Shown: in pieces, positions 35,095 to 46,377 of the stretch
How positions within the stretch are numbered: position 1 is the first letter of the stretch
How the letters are laid out: each line of letters begins with the position of its first letter
Assembly (NCBI RefSeq): GCF_902635505.1
Contig: NC_045432.1
Location: 8,305,275 to 8,369,274 of the forward strand
Reading direction: 5' to 3'
DNA length: 64,000 nt
Source of the DNA: Sarcophilus harrisii
Taxonomy: Eukaryota > Chordata > Mammalia > Dasyuromorphia > Dasyuridae
The notes under the pieces: generated by a model
What the model was told of the DNA's origin: nothing
Databases searched by the model: none
The model's input: only the letters and a program-made list of their open reading frames with translations
Program-made: the position numbers and the translations under genes

Positions 35095-36337
35095 TCCAAT
35101 TCTACTTTTCAAGGAGTTATTTTCTTATTTAAGATTTTGAATCTCTTTTTCTAGTGGGTTGATTTTATTTTTATAATCTTTTTGTTTTTCCTGGATTGCT
35201 CTTTCCATTAATTTTCCCCTTCAACCTCTCTCATTTGATTTTTAAAGATTTTTGAATTCTATGAACTCTTTTTGGACAGATGATCTTTTTTAAAATAGCA
35301 TTTTATTTTCCCAAATACATGCAAAGATAGTTTTCAGCATTCATTTTTGTAAGGTTTTATGTTCTTAATTTTTCTCCCTGTCTCCCTTATCTCTCCTCAT
35401 CCCAAGACTGCAAACAATCTGATATGCTATATATATATACAATAGTTTTAAATATATTTCCATATTTGTCAAGAATATTTGTCTACATTTGTAAAAGAAA
35501 AATCAGACCAGAGGGGACAAAAAAACCACCAGAAAGAAAACGAGCTTCAATCCATATTCAGTCTCCACAGTTCTCTCTCTGCCTGTGGTGGACAGTTTCC
35601 ATTCCAAGTCCATTGGACTTGTCTTGCATCACTGCATTGTTGAGAAGAGCCAAGTCTATCACAATTGACTATCACATAATTTTCTTGTTATGGTGTACAA
35701 TGTTTTCCTGGCTCAGCTCATTTAACTTAGTATCAGTTCATGTAAGTCTCTTCATGCTTTTCTGAAATCAGCTTCCTTATTATTTCTTATAGAATCATAA
35801 TATTCCATTGTATTTATATACCATACTTCATTCAGCCACTCCCCAACTGATGGCCATCCACTCAACTTCCTTTTCCTTTCCTCTACAAAAAGAGATGCTA
35901 TAAACATTTTTTGCATATATAGATCTTTTCCCCTTTTTTTACTTCTTTGGGATACAGACCCAGTAGTGAGATTGCTGGATCAAAGGGTATGTATACACAG
36001 TTTTATAGCCTTTTCAGCATAGTTCCAGATTGCTTTCCAGAATCATTAGATCATTTCACAACTCCACCAACAATGTATTAGCATTCCAGTTTTCCCACAT
36101 TTTGTCCAACATTTGTCATTATCTTTTCATGTCATCTTAACCAATCTGGTACCTTGGAGTTGTTTTAATTTGTATTTCTCTGATCAATAGTGATTTAGAG
36201 TACTTTTCTATATAAGAAATGTCTTTAATTTCTTTATCTGAAAATTGTTCATATCCTTTGACCATTTATCAATTGTGGAATGCCTTTATTCTTATAAATT
36301 TGACTTAGTTCTCTATAGTTTTAGAAATGAAACTTTT

Positions 36338-37622
36338 TCTCTTTTCAACAATAAGGTGATTCAGGCCAATTCCAATAAATGGATGATAAAGAAAGCCATC
36401 TGCATCATGAGAGAGGGCTATGGGGATCTTCTTGTGCATCCCAACATAGTATTTTCACCTTTACTTTGGATGTTCTTATTTACTTGTTCATTTTTTTCTT
36501 CCTTTTTGATCTGATTTTTCTTGTGCAATATGATAAATAAAGAATTATATGTTTAATATATATTACCATATATGTATAATAAATATATAATAAACATATG
36601 TTTTAGAAGAATTGCACATGTTTAACTTATATTGCATTACTTACTGTCTAGGGGAGGGGGGAGGTGGAAAGGGAGGAAGAAAAATTTGGAACACAAAGTT
36701 TTGCAAAAGTGAATGTTGAAAACTATCTTTGCAGGTATTTTTTTAAATTTTATTTTTATTATAGCTTTTTATATACAAAACATATGCATGGATAATTTTT
36801 CAACATTGACCCTTGCAAAATCTTCTATTCCAACTTTTCCCCTCCTTCCCCCCACCCCTCCCTAGATGGCAGGTAGTCCCATACATGTTAAATGTGTCAA
36901 AGTATATGTTAAATACAATATATTTATACAGTTATCTTGTTGCACAAGAAAGATCGGATTTGGAAAGAAGATAACAATAATCTGAGAAGAAAAAAACAAA
37001 AATGCAAGCAAACATTAACAGAAAGAGTGGAAATGTTATGTTGTGGTCCATACTCATTTCCCAGTGTTCTTTTTCTGGGTGTACCTGGTTCTGTTCGTTA
37101 CAGATCAATTGGAACTGATTTGGATCCTCTCATTGTTGAAGAGAGCCACATCCATCAGAATTGATCCATATGTAGTATTTTTGTTGAAGTGTATAATGAT
37201 CTTGATCTCCTGGTTCTCCTCATTTCACTTAGCATCAATTCATGTATGTCTCTCCAAGACTCTGTATTCATCCTGCTGGTCCCGATTTCTTATAGAACAA
37301 TAATATTCCATAACATTCATATGCCGCAATTTATTCAGCTATTCTCCAATTGATGGGCATCCATTCAATTTCCAGTTTCTAGCCACTACAAAAAGAGCTG
37401 CCACAAACATTTTTGCACATACAGGTCCTTTTTCCTTCTTTAATATCTCTTTGGGATATAAGCCCAGTAGTAAAACTGCTGGATCAAAGGGTATGCACAG
37501 TTTGATAACTTTTTGAGTATAGTTCCAAATTGCTCTCCAGAATGGTTGGATCTGTTCACAACTCCACCAACAATCTTTGCAGGTATTTTGAAAAATAAAA
37601 AAAGTGTTATTAAAAAACAAAA
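36338..37622 (+). mobile_element. Sense L1 3' end inserted in the antisense L1
   Basis: It begins in the last part of L1 (CAACAATAAGGTGATTCAGG), passes through the 3' UTR (TTGATCTGATTTTTCTTGTGC, AGGGGAGGGGGGAGG) and ends in an A-rich tail near 37610-37622. The target duplication AAATGAAACTTTT (36325-36337) and AAATGAAGCTTTT (37623-37635) differs at one base. Another L1 (36742-37572) interrupts it. Only about 400 bases of real L1 are inserted, a strong 5' truncation. Confidence 0.92.
36742..37572 (-). mobile_element. Third-level L1 insertion
   Basis: Antisense L1 3' end with TATTATAGCTTTTTATATAC at the left. The ORF2 tail reads LLGLYPKEILKKEKGPVCAK and NWKLNGCPSIGE on the minus strand (37339-37620 frame). 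A perfect 17-bp target duplication ATCTTTGCAGGTATTTT is at 36725-36741 and 37573-37589. This is the youngest event of the local nest. Confidence 0.95.
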
Positions 37623-38570
37623 AAATGAAGCTTTTATCAGAAAGACAAGCTGTAAAAATTATTTCTCAGCTTTCTTTTCCCTTGTAATCTTGGCTTCATT
37701 GGTTTTGTTTGCGTAACCCCTTTTTAATTTAATGTAATCAAAATTATCCATTTTACATTTGGTAATATTCTCTAGGTCTTGTTTGAGCATAAATTCCTTC
37801 CTGCTCCAGAGACCCAACAAATAGACTGTCTCTTGCTCTACTAATTTGCTGATAGTATTGCCATTTATGTCTAAATCATTAACCCATTTCAACCTTATCT
37901 TGGGATAGGGTGTTAGATTTTGGTGAATGCCTAGTTTCTCCCATGCTATTTTCCAATTTTTTCCAGAAATTTTTGTCAACGAGTGAGTTCTTATCCCAGA
38001 GGCTGGAATCTTTGGGTTTTTTCAAACTATACAATACTATGGTTATTGACTATTTCATCTTGTGAACCTAACCTTCTTTTACTACTCTGCTTCTTAGCCA
38101 GTACCAAGTGATTTTAATGACCGCTGCTTTATTAGATATAGTTTTAGGTCCGGTACAACAAGGCCTCCTTTATTTGGAGTTTTTCATTTATTCCCTTGAA
38201 ATTCTTGATCTTTTGTTCTTCTAGATGAATTTTGTTATTTTTTCTAGCTATGTAAAGTAATTTCCTGGCAGTTTGATTGGTATGGCACTGAATAAGTAGA
38301 TTTATTTAGGTAGAATTGCCATTTTTTCCTTATATTAGCTTAGCCTACCCATGAGCACTTCATATTCTTTCAATTGTTTGGATCTAACTTTATTTAAATG
38401 TTTTGTAATCCTGTTCATAAAGTTCCTGGCTTTGTCTTGGCATGTAGACTCCTTCCCAAATATATTATCTACAGTTATGTTAAATGGAATTTCTCTTTCT
38501 ATTTCTTGCTTCTGGACTTTGTTGGTAACATATGGAAATACTGATGATTTATGTGGATTTATTTTATATC

Positions 38571-39065
38571 TGGTAAGGCTATTCTATCGGCCCACCTGTC
38601 AATGAGCATGACTAGACCAGTTCAACTGCCTTTGGGCTCCAACCTGGATCACACAGAGACAGGGAGTGCAACCATTCTGTCTTTATTCAGTCATCCTCTC
38701 AGTGGGGGTAGCAGGAAGCAAGAGAACAGGAGTGCAAGAGAGTACGTTCTCCTCAAGGCTGTCTATTTATGCTGCCTCTCTTCCGGGATTGCCCATGCCC
38801 AGCCCACTCAGAACTGCCCAGGCAGAGCCCCCAGAAGGAAAGATTCTAGAGTTAGTGCTGTGTCCCAGGAGGAGCTCTAGCAAGAGGACACACCCTTCCC
38901 CATCTCAAGAAACCTATTAGCAGTTTCTTTAACTCCTGCCAGACACAACCTCCTGCCTCAGAGGTCAAGCCCCTTTTTAGCTCCTGGGCCCGCCCTACCA
39001 GCTGACGAGTGTACAGGCTCCATGGCATATCTCAAAGAGAGAGCAGTGCTTTATTGCCCCTAACA
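38571..39065 (-). mobile_element. Solo LTR, endogenous retrovirus (family C)
   Basis: A GC-rich block in AT-rich L1 ORF2. On the minus strand it runs TGTTAGGGG...TTACCA with a TATA-like CATAAATAGACAG (38759-38771) and the signal GAATAAAGACAG (38680-38691), in the spacing of a retroviral LTR. A second AATAAAG lies near its 5' tip. No target duplication is readable: about 16 bases of L1 seem missing at the insertion point, so the ends are approximate. Confidence 0.75.
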
Positions 39066-40891
39066 GTTGCTAATTGTTTCTAGTAGTTTTTAGTTGATTC
39101 TCTAGTATTCTCAGTAGAGCATCATATCATCTGCAAAGAGTGATAATTTTGTTTCCTCTTTACTTACTCGAATCCCTTCTATTTCTTGTTTTATTGCTAA
39201 AGCTAACATTTTTAGTACAAGGTTGAATAATAATGGTGATAATGGGCAACCCATTTTACCCCAATGTTATTGGGAATGCTTCTAGCTTATCCCCATTACA
39301 TATGATGCTTGCTGATGGTTTTAGATTGATGGCTCTTATCATTTTAAGGAAAACTCCATTTATTCCTATGCTCTCTAGTATTTTTATTAGGAATGGAAGT
39401 TGTATTTTCTCAAATGTATTTTTCTATTGAGATAATCATCTGATTTTTGTTAGTTTGGTTACTGATATGGTCATTTATCTTGATAGTTTTCCTGATATTG
39501 AACCAGCCCTGCATTTCTTGTATAGATCCCACATGGCCAAAGTGTATTATCCTGGGGATAAGTTGCTATAACCCTTTTTGTTAATATTTTATTTAGGTTT
39601 TTGCACCAATATCATTAGTGAAATATATAAATTTCTTTCTGTTTTTGCCCTTCCTATTTTAGATATTAGCACTATATCTGTGTCATAGAAGAAATTTGGC
39701 AATACTGCTTCTTAACTTATTTTTCCAAATAGTTTATGTACTATTGGAATTAATTATTCTTCACATGTTTGGTATAATTCAACTGTAAATCCATATGGTC
39801 CTGGAGATTTTTTTCTTAAGGATTTCATTGATGGTTTGTTCAATTTCTTTTTCTAAATTGGGATTATTTAAGTATTTTATTTACTCCTCTATTAAACGGG
39901 GCAATCTTTATTTTTGTAAATATTCATTTCACTTAGATTATAAGATTTATTAGCATACAGCTGGGCAAAATAACTCCCAATTATAGCTTTAATTTCCTTT
40001 TCATTGGTGGTAATTTTACCTTTTTCACTTATGATACTGGTAATTAGTTTTCTTTTTTTTCTAATCAAATTAACCAGCGGTTTATCATTTTTTTTTTCAT
40101 AAAACCAACTCTGAGTTTTACTTATTAGTTCAATAGTTTTCTTACTTTCAATTTTATTAATCTCTTTTTTGATTTTCAGAATTTCTAATTTGGTATTTAA
40201 TTGAGGGTTTTTAATTTGTTCATCCCATTCACATTCACAGTTAAGATTATTAACTCTTTTCTGTCATTCTATTTCTTCCAAGTTATACTATTCTCTCTCC
40301 TTTCAACCTTTCTCTCCTCACCACTGTTTTATTTCTGATCCCCACCTCCCTCAATTTGCCCTTCCCTTTATCAACCCCTCTTTCTTATCCATTTCCCTTT
40401 CTACTTCTGTCCTACTTTTTATTATTAGACTCATCCTTTCCTTTCTTTCCCCCCTACTACCCCTCCTACTTTGTTATAAGGGGAGACAGATTTCTTTACC
40501 AAACTAATTATCTTTGAGCCAAATCTGATGAGACTGAGGTTCAAACAATGCTTATCCCCTCCCTCCCTTCTTTCCCTACATTGTAATAGATGTGATGTAA
40601 TTTACCCCATTTTGCCTCCTCTTTTCTATTCTCCCAGAAGAATTCTTCTTCCATCCCTTAATTTCTTTCTTATGTCATCACATTAAAATCAACTTATACC
40701 CACACTCTCTGTGAATGTGTATTCCTTCGAAGTGCCCTGACAAAAATACCAGAGTTACAAGTATTATTAGGGGTGTAAACATTCTAACTTTTAAAAACAT
40801 ATTTTTTTCCTTTTCTGTTTACCTTTTTGTACTTTTCTTGAGTCTTGTATTTGAAGATCAAATTTTCTGTTCAGTTCTGCTCTTTTAATCA

Positions 40892-40904
40892 GAAATGATT
40901 GAAA
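40892..40904. repeat. Target duplication of the ELMO2 retrocopy, left copy
   Basis: GAAATGATTGAAA, identical to 44765-44777. Joining the L1 text on both sides at this 13-mer gives uninterrupted L1 ORF1, which fixes the boundaries of the retrocopy. Confidence 0.96.
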
Positions 40905-43900
40905 GAGCAGCAGAGACCTGGGTGTGACAGCAGGGGCCAAGTTGTGGGCCTCAGCAGTTGCGTGTGTGTGTATGTGTGTGTGTGTGTATAACCAGAGACC
41001 CTACCTTTTGCTTCCTGTATTGGAGAAAGGTGAGCCCATTAATGAAAATGCTTCCCCCAATCTGATATTGTCAAAGTGACAATTGAATGGCCAAGTGCTA
41101 ATGCTCAGCTGCTGGAAATGGATCAGAAACAGCCCCTGGCATTCATTATCAAAAAGTTTGGGATAGGTGGTGGCTACCAAACTCTGAATACTACACACTT
41201 CATTATGCAGATGGTCCCCAGCTATACATCATTGAGCATACTCACAGTGACATAAAAAAATGGGATGAACTTGCAGCTGGCTATCTCACCGTCTCAGGCT
41301 ACATGCCAGCTTGTGGAGAAGACACAGTCATCTAACATGGAGATTTGACTGGATGCTATGAAGGAATTGGCCAAACTTTCTGCTGATGTGACCTTTGCCA
41401 CTGAGTTTACCAACATGGAGGGAATCATGGTATTAACAAGGTTGGTAGAGAGTGGCACCAAACTTTTGTCCCATTACAGTGAGATGCTGGCATTCACTTT
41501 GGCTGCCTTCCTGGAACTCATGAACCATGGTTTTGTTTCCTGGGACATGGTTTTGATCTGCTTCATTAAGCAGATTTCTTGGTATGAGAACCAGCTTATC
41601 GTGAATGTGTCCATCCTGCAATGGTTACTAGCTATCCTGGAGAGCGTGGTCCTGAACAGTCAGAGCCTGAACCAGAAGATACCTGAGGAGATCACTGTGG
41701 GCCAGTTCATCTCCCACCTCCAGGTCTCTAATCAAGACATCCAAACTTTTGCCATTGGGTTGATTAATGCACTTTTACTGAAGGCACCTGAGGACAAGAC
41801 AGGATATGGCCAATGCATTGCACAGAAGCATATTCGGAACCTTATCTTGAATCATGTTATTTGGGGTAACCACTCAATCAAGGTGGAGATGGCTCATCAG
41901 CTGTATGTACTTCAAGTCCTGACCTTTAACATTCTGGAAAAGAGGATGAAAAGAGGATGATGACCACGATGAACCCTAATGATCAGGCACAGATATATAT
42001 TTGAATTAAGGACAATTGCATTTAATGCAGAAACTAACCCTACAAACATCACTGTCAGTGGGACAGAGAAATGAAAAGCCATGTACACCAAGGACTACAA
42101 GATTCTGGGATTCACTAACCACATTAACCCAGCAATGGATTTTGCCCAGACTCCTTCAGGGATGCTGGCTCTGGATAACATGCTCTACTTGGCCAAAGTC
42201 ATGAGAATATCTATATCCAGATTATCTTGGAGAATAGCAGTTGGGAGGAGAAGCATGAATGTCCCTTTGGTTGAAGTACCATTGAATGCACCAAAATGCT
42301 GTGTGAGATCCTGTAAGTTAGAGAGCTGGCAAATGAAGGATGCAATGACTACCATTTGATGCTCTTCACTCATAACTGAGCATTTGAAGAGCTTTTTGGA
42401 CTCCAAATCCAGCTGCTGAATAAGATTTGGAAGGGGATGAGGGCAACAGATTTCAACAAGTTATGCCAATGGTATGAGAGCAGATTATGTGGAATTTGCC
42501 ATTTAAATCCAAGTCTTTAGATCAATTCAAGAGCAAACTTAGAAGCTTGAGCTACTTGGAGATTCTGAGATTGTGCCAGTCTGACAGGATGAGTCAGGGT
42601 GACTTCCAGTCCCCACTGATTGTGGAGTAAAGGGAGAAGATTCAGCCAAAAAGCCCGGACCGTATTAAGCAGTAGTGGTTGAATTGGCTTTATGAAGGGA
42701 GTAGCTTCTGGAAAATTGGGAATTGGCAGCAGCAAGAACAGTTCTCATCCCACTGCTTGGCCCTGAACCACAAGGTTTTTCACTCTGGAGATCTGGGTAA
42801 CAACTCTCAGGGGTAAGTGACCTTCAAATTCCTGCAGGGAAAAAATTCCTGTTGCAGACATTAAAGCCATTGTCATGGAGAAAGTCTGGCCTCATATGAA
42901 AGAGAAAAGTTCTCTCAAGCAGAACAAGGAAATTGGAATTGGCCTCCTCCATTCTCTATGATCCTGATGAGACCTGCTTGACCTGGAGAACATCCACATC
43001 CCTGAGGCCCCTCCGCCTATCCCCAAGAAGCCCGGCAGCTATGACTATGACTGAGTCTGTACCAAAAAGGGGAAGATTGGGTCCAGGAGAGAGAGCCTTA
43101 GATTTTGAGGCCTTGTCCTTTGCTTGTATAGAATCCATGCTGAGTGTAGTGACCAGGCCAATGCCACTTATTGCTCAACTCCATGTCTTAGCCCCAAAAG
43201 CTTCCTGTTGATTTCGGTTAGCTAAAAGTAGGGAAATTGGGCTTCTGTGCTGTACCTTCTTTCTGCTGTGGATCAGACTCGGGGCCTGGAAAAGGAACAC
43301 TATGCAAAGACTGGACCATTAAGGAGTAGACAGTGTCTCTTCTGCTCTCCAAACAGGGTAGTTCTGAGCTGACTGGAACAATGCACACGCTTTCCACTAA
43401 AGTGGCTGGCCCTTGTATGAACTTGGAGGCAGCAGAGTTCCTCTGTGGTGGGGATTGGAGGGGGCAGAGAACTTGAGGAAGGACAGCCCAAAGGTGGCAG
43501 CACCACGCATTGTATATATATAGAGTGCAGCTCTGAAGTTGACCTCCTCTGTTGTTGAGGACTCTTTTTGTGCCCATCTCCCTACATGGTACCAAGATAT
43601 TGTTTCTGTTCTCATGGAAGTCTAATGTTTCTCTAAATTCTAAAACTGTTGTATCTCTCTGTACCCTGCAGTTAGCAGGGCAGCAAGGGATTTTTACCAA
43701 GCAGCACCTCATCTGGGTTCTTTGCAGTTGCAAAGCCATATGGCTGCTTTCTCCCTTCTCTATCAGAAGTAGCTTGACCTCTTAGAGGCTAGAGAGAGTG
43801 AAACAAACTATGGTACTCTTATTTTTTGGCTAGGGGTAAAGTCATTAATTTCACAGTATCTAAGTCAGTGCTGGAAAGGATCTTAGAACATAGAATGTTA

Positions 43901-44764
43901 AAGATGAAAGAGACCTCAGAGGCAGGTGATTGGACAGCTCCTATGTGAAACATGCATTCCTTCTTTATAGCATTCCTAACAAGTAGTCATCTGGCTTCTG
44001 CTTGCTGATTTGCAGTAGTGAGGAGCTCACCACCTCTAGAAACAGACCATTCCATTTGAAACAGCTCTTACTGTTAAGAAATTCTTCCTTATATCAGACT
44101 TTATTTTATCTTCATATCACTTTTACCCTCTGGGGCAAAGAAGAAGTGTAATCCACAGTACACCCCTTCACATATTTGAAGGTAGTCTCTATCTAATTTC
44201 CTCTTTCCTTTCTGGAGCAAAAACCAATCTTAATAACCTGACTTGAAAGAACAGTCTCTTTCAGTCCTAAGACCCGTTTCCAATTTCCTTTTCTTTTCTG
44301 GACCCCAGGAAGTCTGCCTTGCACTCCCCTAACTTGGCTTTTGACTCTTGCCTTGTTTTCAGAGAGCTGGCCTGAGGTTATCGCTGCAATGGGACTTCCC
44401 TGGCTTACTATATAATGTCCCCAGGCATTACCCTTGAACACAGCTGCCTTTGATCATGGTAGTTTTATGTGGTAGATACTAGTCCAATGAAGATTGTACT
44501 ATATATTTTCTCTAGTAATAGGCCATACTTACACAGATGCATGTGTATGTATACATATATTTATATATTTATATTTATATAAGATCCACCTATTCTACTA
44601 TTCTACAATGGAATGTTTTGTGAAAAAAAAATGAAATTAGGAAGAGAAGGGAAAACAAGATGAGCTTTGATCCAACATTGTAATGTAAGAGTACTCAAGA
44701 GGACAGGAGAGGAATGTCCTGTCAGTAACTGTGTTTTCAATAAATACTCTCATGTGAAAAAAAG
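40905..44764 (+). pseudogene. ELMO2: ELMO2 processed pseudogene (retrocopy)
   Basis: An intronless copy of ELMO2, the adaptor that with DOCK1-type exchange factors activates Rac in cell engulfment and migration. The 5' UTR runs 40905-41047 and holds a GT microsatellite (40960-40988). The coding remnant starts at ATG 41048 (MLPP..., normal MPPPSDIVKV) and reaches PPPIPKKPGSYD near 43060. Recognisable runs include [46 protein letters not shown] and [11 protein letters not shown]. The longest open stretch is 41358-41960 (200 codons, armadillo-like region). Defects: a base insertion just after the start, CGA to TGA before LDAMKEL (about 41356), several frameshifts, and loss of about 43 codons of the PH region between DPDET and LDLEN (near 42974). 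The 3' UTR runs to AATAAA at 44739-44744 and a short poly-A (44757-44764). Residues such as KAPEDK and [11 protein letters not shown] favour ELMO2 over ELMO1. Confidence 0.95.
43850..44200 (-). mobile_element. L3/CR1-type LINE 3' end within the ELMO2 3' UTR
   Basis: Read on the minus strand: GATATAAGGAAGAATTTCTT, AATGGAATGGTCTGTTTC, GAGGTGGTGAGCTCC and finally GACCTCTGAGGTCTC-like text, the order of a CR1/L3 3' end. It lies inside the retrocopied 3' UTR, so it was most likely already part of the ELMO2 transcript before retrotransposition. Confidence 0.6.
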
Positions 44765-44777
44765 GAAATGATTGAAA
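44765..44777. repeat. Target duplication of the ELMO2 retrocopy, right copy
   Basis: GAAATGATTGAAA directly after the short A tail; partner of 40892-40904. Confidence 0.96.
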
Positions 44778-46377
44778 ATCCCCTATTTCATTGAATGCTC
44801 ATCTTTTCCCCTGAAAGATCACACTTAATTTTGCTGGGTAGTTGATTTTTGGTTATAATTCAAGCTTTTTTATTTTCTGGAATATCATATTCCAGGTCCT
44901 CCGATCCTTTAATGTGAAAGTTGCTGGGTCCTGGATAACCCTGATTATGGCTTCTCAGTATTTGAATTGTTTCTTTCTGTTTGCTTGAAATTTTTTCTCC
45001 TTGATCTGATAATTCTGGAATTTAGCTACAATATTCCTTGGAGTTTTGATTTCAGGGTTTCTTTCAGGAGGTGATTGTGTATTCTTTCCATGACAATTTT
45101 ACACTTCGGTTCTAGGATATCAAGGCTGTTTTCCTTGATGATTTATTGAAGGATATTGTTCAGACTCTTTTTTTCATCATGACTTTCAGGTAATCCAATA
45201 ATTTTTAGTTTGTCTTTCCTGAATCTATTTTCTAGGTTGGTTGTTTTTTCCAATGAGGTATTTTACATTTTCTTCTTCTTTTTTCATTTATTAATTTTAT
45301 TTGACTGATTCTTGATGTCTTATTGAGCCATTCATTTCCATTTGTCTAATTCTAATTTTAAGTATATTTTCTTCAGTTAGTTTTTTTAAACCTCCTTTTG
45401 CATTTGGTCAATCGTACTTTTAAAGAACTTGTTTGGTTCATTCAATATTTTTTCCATTTCACCAAATTTATTTTTAAGGAGTTGTTTTCTTTAGCATATT
45501 TTCCCCCATTTCACTAAATTTATTTTTAAAGAGTTGCTTTCTTCACTCAATTTTTGTACTTTTTTTTCCAGACTGTTGGCTTTTTCTCCAAACTTTTATA
45601 ATTCTCCTGCATAGTTCTTATTCCCCTCCCCCCTCCCCATTTTTCTTCTCCTTTCCTTTTAAGAACCTCTTTGAGTTTTTTTTTTTACTTTTGAGCTTGA
45701 GACCAGTTCATACCCCCCTCTGAGACTTCATTTTTAGAGTTTCTGCTATTGCCATGCTTTTCTGGTTTGTGTTCTGATCTTCCCTGTCTCCATGGTAGCT
45801 GTCTATGGTCAGGCTTCTTTTTGCTTTTTTGCTCATTTTTAAAAGTTGAATTCTGCTTCTAGGGCACAGAGGAGTTTTCCCCAAGCTTCTTTTGCAGAGG
45901 GACAGGGACCTCTCACTGACTTTCTGCCACACTTAGGCTTTCTCACTGTACTAGGTTGGCCTGGTCAAGTCCCATTTGTTATGTCAAGGTTTGAGGACTC
46001 AGAATTTACTTTCTATGATTGCATTGGAAGTCTCATGGATGGTCTGCTGATCCACTGGCCTTTTTAACCAGGATAGAATAGTCAGTACTCCTGTACTTTG
46101 GCTATGAACTACCTGCAAGATTTTCCACATTCGATATCCTGGTACTGAGCCTGTTCTTAGTTATATTCATATGCTCCCTGCCCAATTGAGTCAGACATCT
46201 CCCAAAGTCCTTCCAATATATCTTAAGATGGAAAATAATTACATTACAATTTTTTGTGAGTTATGTCACTCCAAAATCCATTCAGAGGCTTGATCTAGTA
46301 TTGATTCTAAGGGAAGTTGGGGAGATCTCAAACAATGTCTTTGTCATCTTGGTCCTTCCCTCAGTAGGTGGTCATTT

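Larger units (their letters stand above)
32590..35278 (-). mobile_element. Older L1 LINE, left piece (spacer and ORF1)
   Basis: Antisense L1 of the same lineage as 20549-22911: both share GGCTGACATATAATATA, CTAAGATCAATA and TAACTTAGTCCAAGATCAATG-type spacer text and the same ORF1. It stops at 35278 where the L1 at 35290 inserted, and its 5' UTR resumes at 46378. A solo LTR (33600-33961) and a short L1 (34651-35094) lie inside. The far left (32590-33170) carries microsatellites and is only tentatively part of it. Confidence 0.78.
35290..46367 (-). mobile_element. Near-full-length L1 split by four other insertions
   Basis: Read on the minus strand from the right: 5' end (TGTCATCTTGGTCC near 46342-46355, the antisense AAGATGAC start), 5' UTR (45900-46330), ORF1 with a coiled-coil region (44780-45900 and left of the retrocopy), spacer (40250-40890), ORF2 (about 37636-40250 and 35800-36330), and 3' UTR to a T-rich end at 35290. 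Near 40220 the text jumps from the RT linker to the start of ORF2, so part of the endonuclease is deleted. Insertions are at 36338-37622, 38571-39065 and 40905-44764, and one more L1 lies inside the first. Similar bases GATGATCTTTT (35279-35289) and GGTGGTCATTT (46368-46378) are a decayed target duplication. Net length without inserts is about 5.4 kb. Confidence 0.85.

Noticed and set aside
41358-41960. 200-codon frame as an active ELMO-type gene
   Set aside because: It is only the middle of an intronless copy with a stop just upstream, frameshifts downstream, an A tail and target duplication.
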